DNA of 64,000 bases from Corynebacterium sphenisci DSM 44792 (GTDB taxonomy: Bacteria; Actinomycetota; Actinomycetes; Mycobacteriales; Mycobacteriaceae). Positions 26,021 through 33,763 of the stretch are shown here, one piece after another. The DNA is taken from contig NZ_CP009248.1 in NCBI RefSeq assembly GCF_001941505.1, positions 1,178,001 through 1,242,000 of the forward strand, read 5' to 3'. A program made the translations under genes and the position numbers. The notes below the pieces were generated by a model. It made no database searches and was not told where the DNA came from. It saw nothing but the letters and a program-made list of their open reading frames with translations. Each line of letters begins with the position of its first letter. Within the stretch, counting starts at the first letter, position 1.

Positions 26021-28105
26021 CGTGCCCGCACCCGCCGGCGCCGCCGCCGCGGCGGTGGCATCCGCCACGCCCGGGTCGGCGGCCGCCCCGGGCCGCAGAT
26101 GCTTGAGCAGGCTCACCGCGGTCGCGCCGACCACGGTGCCCGCGGCGATGGCCAGCAGCCACCAGCCGAAGCCGTCGATGGCGAAGAAGACGAACACCCC
26201 GCCATGCGGGGCATGCGAGGCCGCCCCGAAGGCCATGGACAGCGCCCCGGTGACCGCGCCGCCGGCCATCATCGAGGGGATCACCCGCAGCGGATCGGCC
26301 GCGGCGAAGGGGATCGCGCCCTCGGAGATGAAGGAGGCGCCGAGCAGCCAGCCGGCCTTGCCGTTCTCCCGCTCCGCGGGGGTGAACAGCCGCGGGCGCA
26401 GCGCCGAGGCCAGGGCCATGGCCAGCGGCGGCACCATGCCGGCGGCCATCACCGCGGCCATCACCCGCATGCTCGCGGCGTCCCCGGTGGACAGTCCGGC
26501 GGTGGCGAAGAGGTAGGCGGCCTTGTTGATCGGCCCGCCCATGTCGGCGCACATCATCAGCCCGACGATCACCCCGAGCAGGGCCGCGGAACCGCCGGAG
26601 AGCGAGCCCAGCCAGGACTCCAGGCCCTCCATGAGGGAGGTCAGCGGGCGGCCGAGGAGCAGGAACATCAGCAGGCCCACCCCGGCGGAGGCGAGCAGCG
26701 GGATGATCACCACCGGCATCAGCGAGCCCAGCCAGCGCGGCACCCGGGCCGAGGCCAGCCCCAGGGCGATGAGCCCGGCGACGATGCCGGTGACCAGGCC
26801 GCCGAGGAAGCCCGCGCCGATGGTCGCGGAGATCGCCCCGCCGATGAAGCCGGGGGCGATGCCGGGGCGGCCGGCCAGGCCGAAGGCGATGAAGGCGGAG
26901 AGGATCGCCACGATCACGCCCATCCCGGCCTGGCCGGTGGTGAACAGCACCGCGCCCAGGTAGAGCGCCAGGCCCTCCCGGCGCACGGTCACCAGCTCCC
27001 CGTCCACGGCCACGTCATGGCCGGGCAGGTCCCACAGGGTGTGGTCGGCGACCACCGCCTGAGCGACCCGGGTGACGTCGTAGTCGCCGAAGAGGAAGCC
27101 CAGGGCGATGAGCAGGCCGGCGGCGGCGACGAAGGGCACCATGTAGCTCACCCCGGTCATCACCGCCTGCTGGATGCGCTTGCCCCAGCCCAGCCCGCCG
27201 GGCCCGCCGGCCTCGGCCGCGGCGGGATCCGCGGCGCCGGAATCGGCGGCGACCCGGTGCGCGCCCGGGTCCGCGGCGGCGGCGACCGCCTCGGCGATCA
27301 TCGCCGCGGGCTCGTTGATGGCCCGCTTCACCCCGGATTCGACGACCGGTTTGCCGGCGAAGCGGCCCCGGTCGCGCACCCCGACGTCGGTGGCGAAGAT
27401 CACCGCGTCCGCGGCGGCGATCACCGCCGGGTCGAGCACCGCGGTGGAGGAGGAGCCCTGGGTCTCCACGGTGAGCTCCACGCCCTCCGCGTCGGCGGCG
27501 GCCTGGGCGAGGGAGTCCGCGGCCATGTAGGTGTGCGCGATGCCGGTGGGGCAGGCGGTCACCGCCGCGATCCGGGTGATCCGGGTCGCCGGGCCGGCGT
27601 CGACCGGCTCCGGGCGCGGCGGCGCCGGGGTGGCCGGGGAGGCCGCGGGTTTGCCGGCGATGCGCTCGGCGACCGCGTCGACGATGTCGGCGGGGGTCCC
27701 CGCACCGCGCAGGCGGGCCCGGAAATCGGGTTTCACCAGGGCGCGGGCCAGCTTGGAGAGGATTTTCAGGTGGGCCTTGCCGGCGCCGGCGGGCGCGGCG
27801 ATGAGGAAGACCAGATCGGCGGGGCCGTCGGGGCCGGAGAAGTCCACCGGGTCGGCGAGCCGGGCGAAGGCCAGGGTGGGTTCGGCGACCGTCTCGCTGC
27901 GGCAGTGCGGGATGGCCACCCCGCCGGGCACGCCGGTGCCGGCGGAGGCCTCCCGGGCCAGGGCGTCGGCGGCGAGCGCCTCGGCGGAGCCGGCGCGGCC
28001 GGCGGCGGCGACGAGTCCGGCGAGGCGCCGGATCACCGCCTCCGGGTCGGCCCCCGGCGAGACGTCGAGCTCGACCAGTTCGGGGGTGATGATGGTCTCG
28101 GTCAT
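26018..28105 (-). CDS. fruA: PTS fructose transporter EIIABC
   Basis: 695 residues. It imports and phosphorylates fructose to fructose-1-phosphate. Order: EIIA 1-150 with phosphorylated His67 in AIPHCRS; a Pro/Ala linker; EIIB from about 176 with phospho-Cys185 in VTACPTGIAHTYMAA; then EIIC from about 335 to 680 with about nine membrane helices (GKRIQQAVMTGVSYMVPFVA, KIQQAV-type start). The C-terminal tail is Ala-rich. The EIIA-EIIB-EIIC order matches the C. glutamicum ptsF product. It overlaps fruK by 4 bases and is the third gene of fruR-fruK-fruA. The TAG stop doubles as part of the ptsH -10 box. Confidence 0.95.
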   Translation of the reverse strand: MTETIITPELVELDVSPGADPEAVIRRLAGLVAAAGRAGSAEALAADALAREASAGTGVPGGVAIPHCRSETVAEPTLAFARLADPVDFSGPDGPADLVFLIAAPAGAGKAHLKILSKLARALVKPDFRARLRGAGTPADIVDAVAERIAGKPAASPATPAPPRPEPVDAGPATRITRIAAVTACPTGIAHTYMAADSLAQAAADAEGVELTVETQGSSSTAVLDPAVIAAADAVIFATDVGVRDRGRFAGKPVVESGVKRAINEPAAMIAEAVAAAADPGAHRVAADSGAADPAAAEAGGPGGLGWGKRIQQAVMTGVSYMVPFVAAAGLLIALGFLFGDYDVTRVAQAVVADHTLWDLPGHDVAVDGELVTVRREGLALYLGAVLFTTGQAGMGVIVAILSAFIAFGLAGRPGIAPGFIGGAISATIGAGFLGGLVTGIVAGLIALGLASARVPRWLGSLMPVVIIPLLASAGVGLLMFLLLGRPLTSLMEGLESWLGSLSGGSAALLGVIVGLMMCADMGGPINKAAYLFATAGLSTGDAASMRVMAAVMAAGMVPPLAMALASALRPRLFTPAERENGKAGWLLGASFISEGAIPFAAADPLRVIPSMMAGGAVTGALSMAFGAASHAPHGGVFVFFAIDGFGWWLLAIAAGTVVGATAVSLLKHLRPGAAADPGVADATAAAAAPAGAGT

Positions 28106-29103
28106 GGACGGTTCCCTTCGACGGGCGCGTCGGCGAGGATCGTGACGCGGGATTGATCCGGGTGCACCTGCACCGGCCGGGGTGCGGTGGTGCCGGGCAG
28201 GGAGGTCGCCGCCGCCCCGTAGGCGACGGCGCGGCGCAGCCGCGCCGCGGGGGCGTCCCCGGCGGCGTGGCCGAGCAGGTAGCCGGCCAGGGCGGAGTCG
28301 CCGGCGCCGACCGTGGACTGCGGGATGATCCGGGGGGAGGTGGCGTGCAGCACCGGGCCCCCGGCCAGGGCGAGCACCGCCCCGGCGGAGCCGAGGGTGA
28401 TGAGCAGCTCCGGCACGCCCAGGGCGCCCACCGCGCGGGCGGCGGCGATGATCCCGGTGAAGTCGCCGGCCTCCGCCCGGGCCTCCAGGTCGGCGCCGTC
28501 GACCCCGGCGAGCTGGCCGAGCTCCACCCCGTTGGGCTTGAGCAGATCCGGGGCGGGCTGCCCGGCGCGCAGGGCCGCGCCGATCGCGGCCAGGGGCGCG
28601 TCGGAGGTGTCCACCGCGATTCGGGCGGCCGGGTTGGCGGCCCGCACCGCGGCGATCGCGCGCAGGTAGAACCGGGGGTCCACCCCGCGCGGCAGGGAGC
28701 CGGCGAGCACCACCCAGTCCGCGCCGGGGGCGTGCGCGGTGAGCCGGTCCAGGCAGCGGGCGGCGTCGTCGGGGTGCAGCTCCGAACCGGGGTTGTTGAG
28801 CTTGGTGGTGGTGCCGTCGCCCTCCACGATGGTGAGGTTGACCCGGGCCTCCTCGTCGACGTCGACGGGCTCGTAGGGCACCCCGGCGGCGCGCACCAGC
28901 CGGCAGAACCGGCCGGATTTGGCCACCGGGAACAGCGCCAGGGTGGACCGGCCGGCGCGCTCCACCGCGGCGGAGACGTTCACCCCCTTGCCGCCGGCGA
29001 CGTCATTGGCCCCGGTGAGGCGGTAGACGCCGCCGCGGGTGAGCGGGCGGGGCACCGAGCAGGTGCGGTCGATGGAGGGGTTGGGGGTGAGGGTGAGGAT
29101 CAT
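28102..29103 (-). CDS. fruK: 1-phosphofructokinase
   Basis: 333 residues of the PfkB/ribokinase family. It phosphorylates fructose-1-phosphate to fructose-1,6-bisphosphate, following the PTS step by FruA. Seen: N-terminal ILTLTPNPSIDRTCSV, GGKGVNVSAAVERAG at 38-52, LAGSLPRGVDPRFY at 133-146, and the ATP/catalytic GAGDS at 266-270 with the base Asp269. Four-base overlaps with both fruR (upstream) and fruA (downstream) indicate a tightly coupled operon. It is about 20 residues longer than many FruK proteins, with small Ala-rich insertions. Confidence 0.95.
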   Translation of the reverse strand: MILTLTPNPSIDRTCSVPRPLTRGGVYRLTGANDVAGGKGVNVSAAVERAGRSTLALFPVAKSGRFCRLVRAAGVPYEPVDVDEEARVNLTIVEGDGTTTKLNNPGSELHPDDAARCLDRLTAHAPGADWVVLAGSLPRGVDPRFYLRAIAAVRAANPAARIAVDTSDAPLAAIGAALRAGQPAPDLLKPNGVELGQLAGVDGADLEARAEAGDFTGIIAAARAVGALGVPELLITLGSAGAVLALAGGPVLHATSPRIIPQSTVGAGDSALAGYLLGHAAGDAPAARLRRAVAYGAAATSLPGTTAPRPVQVHPDQSRVTILADAPVEGNRP

Positions 29104-29879
29104 CGCGCGATGACGACCTCCACCCCGTTTTCGCCGAGTTCGTCGATGAACGCCCGCGGGGCGGAGTCATCGGTGATCACCACGTCGATGTCCTCCAGGG
29201 AGGCGAAGCTGACCAGGTAGTCCCGGCCCAGCTTGGTGGAGTCGCAGAGCACCACCACCTGGCGGGCGTTGGCGATCATGGCCCGCTTCACCGCCGCCTC
29301 CTGGGGGTCGGCGGTGGACAGGCCGTGGTCGATGGTCACCGCGTTGGAGCCGATGAAGGCCACGTCGGCGCGCATCAGGGCCAGGGTGCGCAGCGCCTGG
29401 TCGCCGACCACCGCCTGGGTGATCGCGCGCACCGAGCCGCCGAGCAGCTGCAGCTCCATGTAGGGGTTGGCGGCCAGGGTCAGCGCCGAGGGCAGCGAGT
29501 TGGTGACCACCGACCAGTGCCGGTGGTTGGGGTTGGCGGCCATCAGCTTGGCCAGGGCCTCGGTGGTGGTGCCGCCGTCGAGGAAGATCCCGCAGCCGGA
29601 TTCGGGCAGGAAGGCCACCGCGGCGCGGGCGATGAGCCGCTTGGCGTCGCGCTGCGCGTTCTCCCGGTCGGCGACGGAGACCTCCAGGGTCTGGAAGGCC
29701 TTGGCGGCCACGGCGCCGCCGTGCACCCGGTTGACCGCGCCCTCCTCGGCGAGCTCCTTGAGATCGCGGCGGATGGTCTCGGCGGTGACATCGAAGGTCT
29801 CCGCGAGTTCGGCGACCATCACCCGGCCCTCCACGGCGGTGAGCGAGGCGATCTTGCGTCGCCGTTCCTCTGCGTACAT
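29100..29879 (-). CDS. fruR: DeoR-family regulator of the fructose operon
   Basis: 259 residues. DeoR-type HTH at the N-terminus (MYAEERRRKIASLTAVEGRV, then ELAETFDVTAETIRRDLKEL) and an effector-binding DeoRC domain with GIFLDGGTTTEALAKL and the ANAR-type region DSTKLGRDYLVSFA. FruR represses fructose PTS genes until fructose-1-phosphate (or a related phosphosugar) accumulates. First gene of fruR-fruK-fruA, divergent from ptsI across 259 bases that should hold its operators. The GGAGG-like AGGAGGTACC precedes ATG 29879. Confidence 0.93.
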   Translation of the reverse strand: MYAEERRRKIASLTAVEGRVMVAELAETFDVTAETIRRDLKELAEEGAVNRVHGGAVAAKAFQTLEVSVADRENAQRDAKRLIARAAVAFLPESGCGIFLDGGTTTEALAKLMAANPNHRHWSVVTNSLPSALTLAANPYMELQLLGGSVRAITQAVVGDQALRTLALMRADVAFIGSNAVTIDHGLSTADPQEAAVKRAMIANARQVVVLCDSTKLGRDYLVSFASLEDIDVVITDDSAPRAFIDELGENGVEVVIAR

Positions 29880-29988
29880 TCCGGGGTACCTCCTGGCTGG
29901 CTGGGGCGGGTGGGGTGTGCGGGGCCCGGGGGAGGCGGGATCCGGGCCGATGCCCGTTTTTCCCGCGGATTCCCTGGATTCACCCGTG

Positions 29989-30016
29989 ATCCTGCCCGAT
30001 TATGCCCGATTGTCAA
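29989..30016 (-). promoter_or_regulatory. fruR promoter with tandem operator-like repeats
   Basis: On the minus strand -35 TTGACA (30011-30016) and -10 CAGGAT (29989-29994) are 16 bases apart. The spacer is filled by two direct 10-base copies, AATCGGGCAT and AATCGGGCAG, which is a plausible regulator site. On the plus strand ptsI may use TACCAT at 30050-30055 or TTGTCA at 30010-30015. Confidence 0.5.
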
Positions 30017-30138
30017 GGAGGTTTGCAGAATTAACCCCGGTGGGGGTGGCGTACCATGGAGGGGACACGCACATGTGGCCCGCCGCCCCCGGAGCCCCGT
30101 CGCACCGGCGGCCGGGCTCCGTCATCCAGGAGGAACGC

Positions 30139-31833
30139 ATGCCCGAAGAGCTCACCGTCAAGGCCGCGCCCGTCGTCCCCGGGGTGCGCTACGCGCCCGC
30201 GGTATGGGCCAACCCGCGGCCGGCGCTGCCCGACGACAACGCCACCATCGCCGCCGAGGACGTCGACGCCGAGGTGGAGCGCTTCCGGGCGGCCACCACC
30301 GCGGTCTCCGAGCGGCTCGCCGCCCGGGCCGGCCGGGCCGAGGGCTCGGCCGCCGAGGTGCTGCTGGCCACCTCCAAGCTCACCCTGGACCGGGGCTGGC
30401 ACCGTGCCGCGGTGAAGGAGATCAAGGCCCGGGTGCCCGCCGAGGTCGGCGTGGCCCGGGCGATCGACAAGTTCGTGGAGATGTTCCGCGCCGCCGGCGG
30501 GGTGATGGCCGAGCGCACCACCGACCTGGAGGACATCCGGGACCGGGTGATCGCCCACCTGCGCGGGGAGGAGGAGCCGGGCCTGCCCACCGTGGACGGG
30601 CCCTGCGTGCTGCTCGCCGAGGACCTCGCCCCGGCGGACACCGCCACCCTGGACCCGGCCCTGTTCACCGCGATGGTCACCGTGCTCGGCGGGCCCACCT
30701 CGCATACCGCGATCATCGCCCGCCAGCTGGGCGTGCCCTGCTGCGTCGCCGCCGGGGCGGCGCTGCGCGAGATCCCCGCCGGGGAGCCGCTGCTGGTGGA
30801 CTGCATCACCGGGGTGGTGCGCACCGGGGCGGACCCGGAGCGGGCCCGGGAGGCCGTCGCCGAGGACCTGCGGCTGGCCGAGTTCACCGCCGCCTGGCGC
30901 GGGCCCGGCCGCACCGCCGAGGGCGAGCCGGTGCAGCTGCTGGCCAACGTCGGCGACGGCAACGCCGCCCGCGCCGCCGCCGAGGGCGTCGCCGAGGGGG
31001 TGGGCCTGTTCCGCACCGAGCTGTGCTTCCTCTCCGCGGCCACCGAGCCCAGCGTGGAGAACCAGGCCGAGATCTACGCCAAGGTGCTGCGCGCCTTCCC
31101 GGAGGACAAGGTGGTCATCCGCACCCTCGACGCCGGCAGCGACAAGCCGCTGGCCTTCGCCAACCTCGCCGATGAGGAGAACCCGGCGCTGGGCGTGCGG
31201 GGGCTGCGCATCTCCCGTTCCTCCAGCGGGCTGATGGAGCGCCAGCTCGACGCCATCGCCCGGGCCCGGGAGATCGCCGAACGCGCCCCGGAGGCCCCCA
31301 TCTGGGTGATGGCGCCGATGGTGGCCACCCTCGAGGAGGCCACCTGGTTCGCCGGGCTGTGCCGGGACCGCGGGCTCACCGCCGGGGCGATGATCGAGAT
31401 CCCGGCCGCGGCGCTGATGAGCCACGACCTGATGAAGGTGCTCGACTTCGTCTCCATCGGCACCAACGACCTCACCCAGTACGCGATGGCCGCCGACCGG
31501 CTCTCCCCGGCCCTGGCCTACCTCACCGACCCCTGGCAGCCGGCGGTGCTCCGGCTCATCGACATGACCTGCCGCTCCGGGGCGGACATGGACGTGCCGG
31601 TGGGGGTGTGCGGGGAGGCCGCCGCGGATCCGGCGCTGGCCTGCGTGCTGGTGGGCATGGGGGTGGCCTCGCTGTCCGCCGCGGCCACCGCGCTGCCCGG
31701 AGTGGGCGCCCAGCTCGGCGTGGTCACCCGGGAGCAGTGCCGGGCCGCCGCCCGGCTGGCCCTGGACGCCCCCGACGCCGAGGCCGCGCGCACCGCGGTG
31801 CGCGAGCTGCTCGCCGAGGCCGCCGCGGACTGA
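30139..31833 (+). CDS. ptsI: PTS enzyme I
   Basis: 564 residues. Enzyme I transfers phosphate from phosphoenolpyruvate to HPr. Seen: an N-terminal HPr-binding helical domain, the active-site His189 in GGPTSHTAIIARQLG, PEP-binding GVGLFRTELCFL, RTLDAGSDKPLAF, the dimer domain FVSIGTNDLTQYAMAADR, and catalytic Cys in VGVCGEAAAD near the C-terminus. Start ATG 30139 has AGGAGGAAC directly upstream. The open frame upstream to 29467 is antisense to fruR and not coding. It is divergent from the fructose operon and convergent with lexA. In C. glutamicum sugR and one more gene lie between lexA and ptsI; they are absent here. Confidence 0.96.
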   Translation: MPEELTVKAAPVVPGVRYAPAVWANPRPALPDDNATIAAEDVDAEVERFRAATTAVSERLAARAGRAEGSAAEVLLATSKLTLDRGWHRAAVKEIKARVPAEVGVARAIDKFVEMFRAAGGVMAERTTDLEDIRDRVIAHLRGEEEPGLPTVDGPCVLLAEDLAPADTATLDPALFTAMVTVLGGPTSHTAIIARQLGVPCCVAAGAALREIPAGEPLLVDCITGVVRTGADPERAREAVAEDLRLAEFTAAWRGPGRTAEGEPVQLLANVGDGNAARAAAEGVAEGVGLFRTELCFLSAATEPSVENQAEIYAKVLRAFPEDKVVIRTLDAGSDKPLAFANLADEENPALGVRGLRISRSSSGLMERQLDAIARAREIAERAPEAPIWVMAPMVATLEEATWFAGLCRDRGLTAGAMIEIPAAALMSHDLMKVLDFVSIGTNDLTQYAMAADRLSPALAYLTDPWQPAVLRLIDMTCRSGADMDVPVGVCGEAAADPALACVLVGMGVASLSAAATALPGVGAQLGVVTREQCRAAARLALDAPDAEAARTAVRELLAEAAAD

Positions 31834-31850
31834 GCCGCGCCCGGCGCACG

Positions 31851-31896
31851 CCGAAGGGCCCGGCCCCGGGGAGCTCCCCGGGGCCGGGCCCTTCGG
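31851..31896. terminator. 46-base perfect palindrome between ptsI and lexA
   Basis: Positions 31851-31873 are the exact reverse complement of 31874-31896, beginning CCGAAGGGCC and centred on GAGCTC. It lies between convergent genes and should act as a bidirectional terminator, although no T-tract flanks it. Confidence 0.8.
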
Positions 31897-31903
31897 CCGC
31901 GCG

Positions 31904-32578
31904 CTAGAGCTTGCGCAGCACGGTGACGACCTTGCCCAGGATCCGCGCCCGCTCGGCGGGGATCGGCTCGAAATCGTCGTTGTGCGGCAGCAGCCACTTG
32001 CCGGAGGCGTCCTCCGACCACTCCTTGCAGGTGGCCTCCCCGTCGATCATGGCGGCGACGAACTCGCCCTTCTCCGCCACGTTCTGGGAGCGCACCACCA
32101 CCCAGTCGCCGTCGAAGATGCCGGCGTCCCGCATGGACTCGCCGACGATGCGCAGCATGAACAGCTCGCCCTGGCCGACCAGGTTCTCCGGCAGCGCCAT
32201 GTAGTCGTCGATGTGCTGTTCGGCGAGGATCGGCGCCCCGGCGGCGATGTCGCCGACCACCGGCACGTAGGTGGGGGCGGTGGCGCCCTCCGGCACCTGC
32301 GGGATGTCCGGGCCGCCGGCGGGGGCGGGGGAGCGGTGGCCCAGATCGCGCACGTCCACCGCGCGCGGCTTCTTCGGATCGCGGCGCAGGAAGCCCTTCC
32401 GCTCGAGCTCCTTGAGCTGGTAGGCCACCGAGGAGGTGGAGTTCAGGCCGACCGCGTCGCCGATCTCGCGGATGCTCGGGGGGTAGCCCCGCTCCAGCAC
32501 CGCCTCCCGGATCATGTCCAGGATGCGCCGCTGGCGTTCGGTGAGCGTCTTCGGATCGGGCCTGGTCTGCTCGGTCAT
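31904..32578 (-). CDS. lexA: LexA repressor
   Basis: 224 residues. LexA represses DNA-damage genes and cleaves itself when stimulated by RecA filaments. Seen: N-terminal winged helix ([36 protein letters not shown]), the cleavage site Ala113-Gly114 in DIAAGAP, catalytic Ser148 in GESMRDAG and Lys185 in GEATCKEW. The start was set at ATG 32578 with GGAGGAA upstream; the longer frame from 32593 would begin inside the ribosome binding site. Divergent from a DivS-position gene with several LexA-like sites between them. The dimerised active-site layout is standard. Confidence 0.96.
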   Translation of the reverse strand: MTEQTRPDPKTLTERQRRILDMIREAVLERGYPPSIREIGDAVGLNSTSSVAYQLKELERKGFLRRDPKKPRAVDVRDLGHRSPAPAGGPDIPQVPEGATAPTYVPVVGDIAAGAPILAEQHIDDYMALPENLVGQGELFMLRIVGESMRDAGIFDGDWVVVRSQNVAEKGEFVAAMIDGEATCKEWSEDASGKWLLPHNDDFEPIPAERARILGKVVTVLRKL

Positions 32579-32662
32579 CGTCGGTTCCTCCACGGTTGGC
32601 GTCGTTCGTCCACGCTCCGGAGCCGGTTCCCCCGGCGGCGCCCTCGGGTGGTACGCCTGTGC

Positions 32663-32793
32663 GTTCGAATACGACAGTACAGGATCCCCCGCCCCAGTGC
32701 ACGCCTGTTCGATCCTTCGAACGCATGTCTGGACACGGACCGAACAGCCGTGCTATAAATCGAACACAGAGACGGACTCGAACACCTGTCCGC
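32663..32793. promoter_or_regulatory. lexA/divS divergent promoters with a cluster of LexA-like boxes
   Basis: For lexA (minus), -10 TACTGT is at 32674-32679 with a GTTCGA half-site at 32663-32668 beside the start point. For the plus-strand gene, -35 TGGACA (32730-32735) and -10 TATAAA (32754-32759) are 18 apart. LexA-like 16-mers end or start at 32697-32712, 32717-32732 (TCGAACGCATGTCTGG) and, best, 32778-32793 (TCGAACACCTGTCCGC, 12 of 14 informative positions), with a weaker one at 32759-32774. Confidence 0.7.
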
Positions 32794-32851
32794 GTGACCG
32801 GGCCGCAGCGTCCGGTCGCCGGGCACAGTCGGCGCCATGAAGGAGACCACG

Positions 32852-33274
32852 ATGACCGCCAGCACCATCCACCGCCCCGGAGGGCGCGGCCGGATCCCCG
32901 CCGGCCAGTCCATCCCCACCCTGCCCGCCTGGGTGGAGCAGGCCCCCCGCCGGACCGCCGCCCCGCGGCGCGGCGCGGTGCGCCGGCCCCCGCGCGGCGC
33001 CGCCGCGCCCCGGCCCGGACTGCCGGCCCCGGCCCCGGTGCGCCGCCGGCGCTCCGCGGGGCTGGGCGCCGCCGGGGTGCGCGCCGAGGCCCCGGGGGCG
33101 GTGGCCGGGCCGGTGCGCGAAATCCCGCGCACCCGGGCCACCGTCGCCGCGGTGGTCCTCGCCGGGGCCTTCCTCGGCGGGGCGCTGGGGCTGTCCTGGA
33201 CCGATCCGGAGCCGGCGCCCGCGGCGCCCCCGGCCCACCCGGTCGCCATCGGCGCGGAGGCGGCCGCCGGTTAA
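32852..33274 (+). CDS. Small single-pass membrane protein, DivS-position SOS gene
   Basis: 140 residues: about 100 Pro/Arg/Ala-rich, strongly basic residues, one membrane segment (VAAVVLAGAFLGGALGL, about 98-114), and a short Pro/Ala tail. It is divergent from lexA and followed by nrdR, exactly where C. glutamicum has divS, an SOS-induced cell-division suppressor. Several LexA-like boxes precede it. Sequence similarity to DivS beyond size, basic N-part and single helix cannot be asserted, so no symbol is given. ATG 32852 is preferred because AAGGAG lies 7 bases upstream; ATG 32837 is an alternative. Confidence 0.72.
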   Translation: MTASTIHRPGGRGRIPAGQSIPTLPAWVEQAPRRTAAPRRGAVRRPPRGAAAPRPGLPAPAPVRRRRSAGLGAAGVRAEAPGAVAGPVREIPRTRATVAAVVLAGAFLGGALGLSWTDPEPAPAAPPAHPVAIGAEAAAG

Positions 33275-33283
33275 GCTGGGGCA

Positions 33284-33751
33284 ATGCACTGCCCCTTTTG
33301 CCACCATGAGCAAACCAAGGTCGTCGACTCCCGCCTGACCGAGGAGGGCTCGACCATGCGCCGCCGCCGGGAGTGCGTCGCCTGCGGCAAACGCTTCACC
33401 ACCCTGGAGCGCTCCATGCTGATGGTCGTCAAACGCGACGGCCAGCCCGAGGAGTTCAGCCGGGACAAGGTGATCCGGGGCGTGCGCCGGGCCTGCCAGG
33501 GCCGGGACGTGCCCGAGGCGAAGCTGAAGAAGCTCGCCCAGCAGGTGGAGGAGACGCTGCGCTCCCAGGGCACCTCCCAGGTCGACTCCAACCAGGTGGG
33601 CCTGGCCATCCTGGAGCCGCTGCGCGATCTCGACGAGGTCGGCTACCTGCGCTTCGCCTCGGTCTACAAGTCCTTCTCCTCCGCGGAGGACTTCCTCGAG
33701 GAGATCCGGCGGCTGCACGCCGCCGAGGCCCGCGACGCCGCGGGCCGCTGA
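33284..33751 (+). CDS. nrdR: Transcriptional repressor NrdR
   Basis: 155 residues. NrdR binds ATP/dATP and represses ribonucleotide reductase genes. Seen: the zinc ribbon CPFC near 3-6 and CVAC near 31-34 with [19 protein letters not shown] between, then the ATP-cone from about 49 ([20 protein letters not shown]) and the C-terminal [28 protein letters not shown] region. Length is standard. It follows the DivS-position gene by 9 bases and precedes convergent hrpA, matching the C. glutamicum order. Confidence 0.96.
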   Translation: MHCPFCHHEQTKVVDSRLTEEGSTMRRRRECVACGKRFTTLERSMLMVVKRDGQPEEFSRDKVIRGVRRACQGRDVPEAKLKKLAQQVEETLRSQGTSQVDSNQVGLAILEPLRDLDEVGYLRFASVYKSFSSAEDFLEEIRRLHAAEARDAAGR

Positions 33752-33763
33752 GGGCGCCCGCCG

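Noticed and set aside
24048..26516. An 822-codon plus-strand frame overlapping hflX, the permease, ptsH and fruA
   Set aside because: It runs through genes on both strands in the wrong frame and is broken by known gene boundaries. No motif is present.
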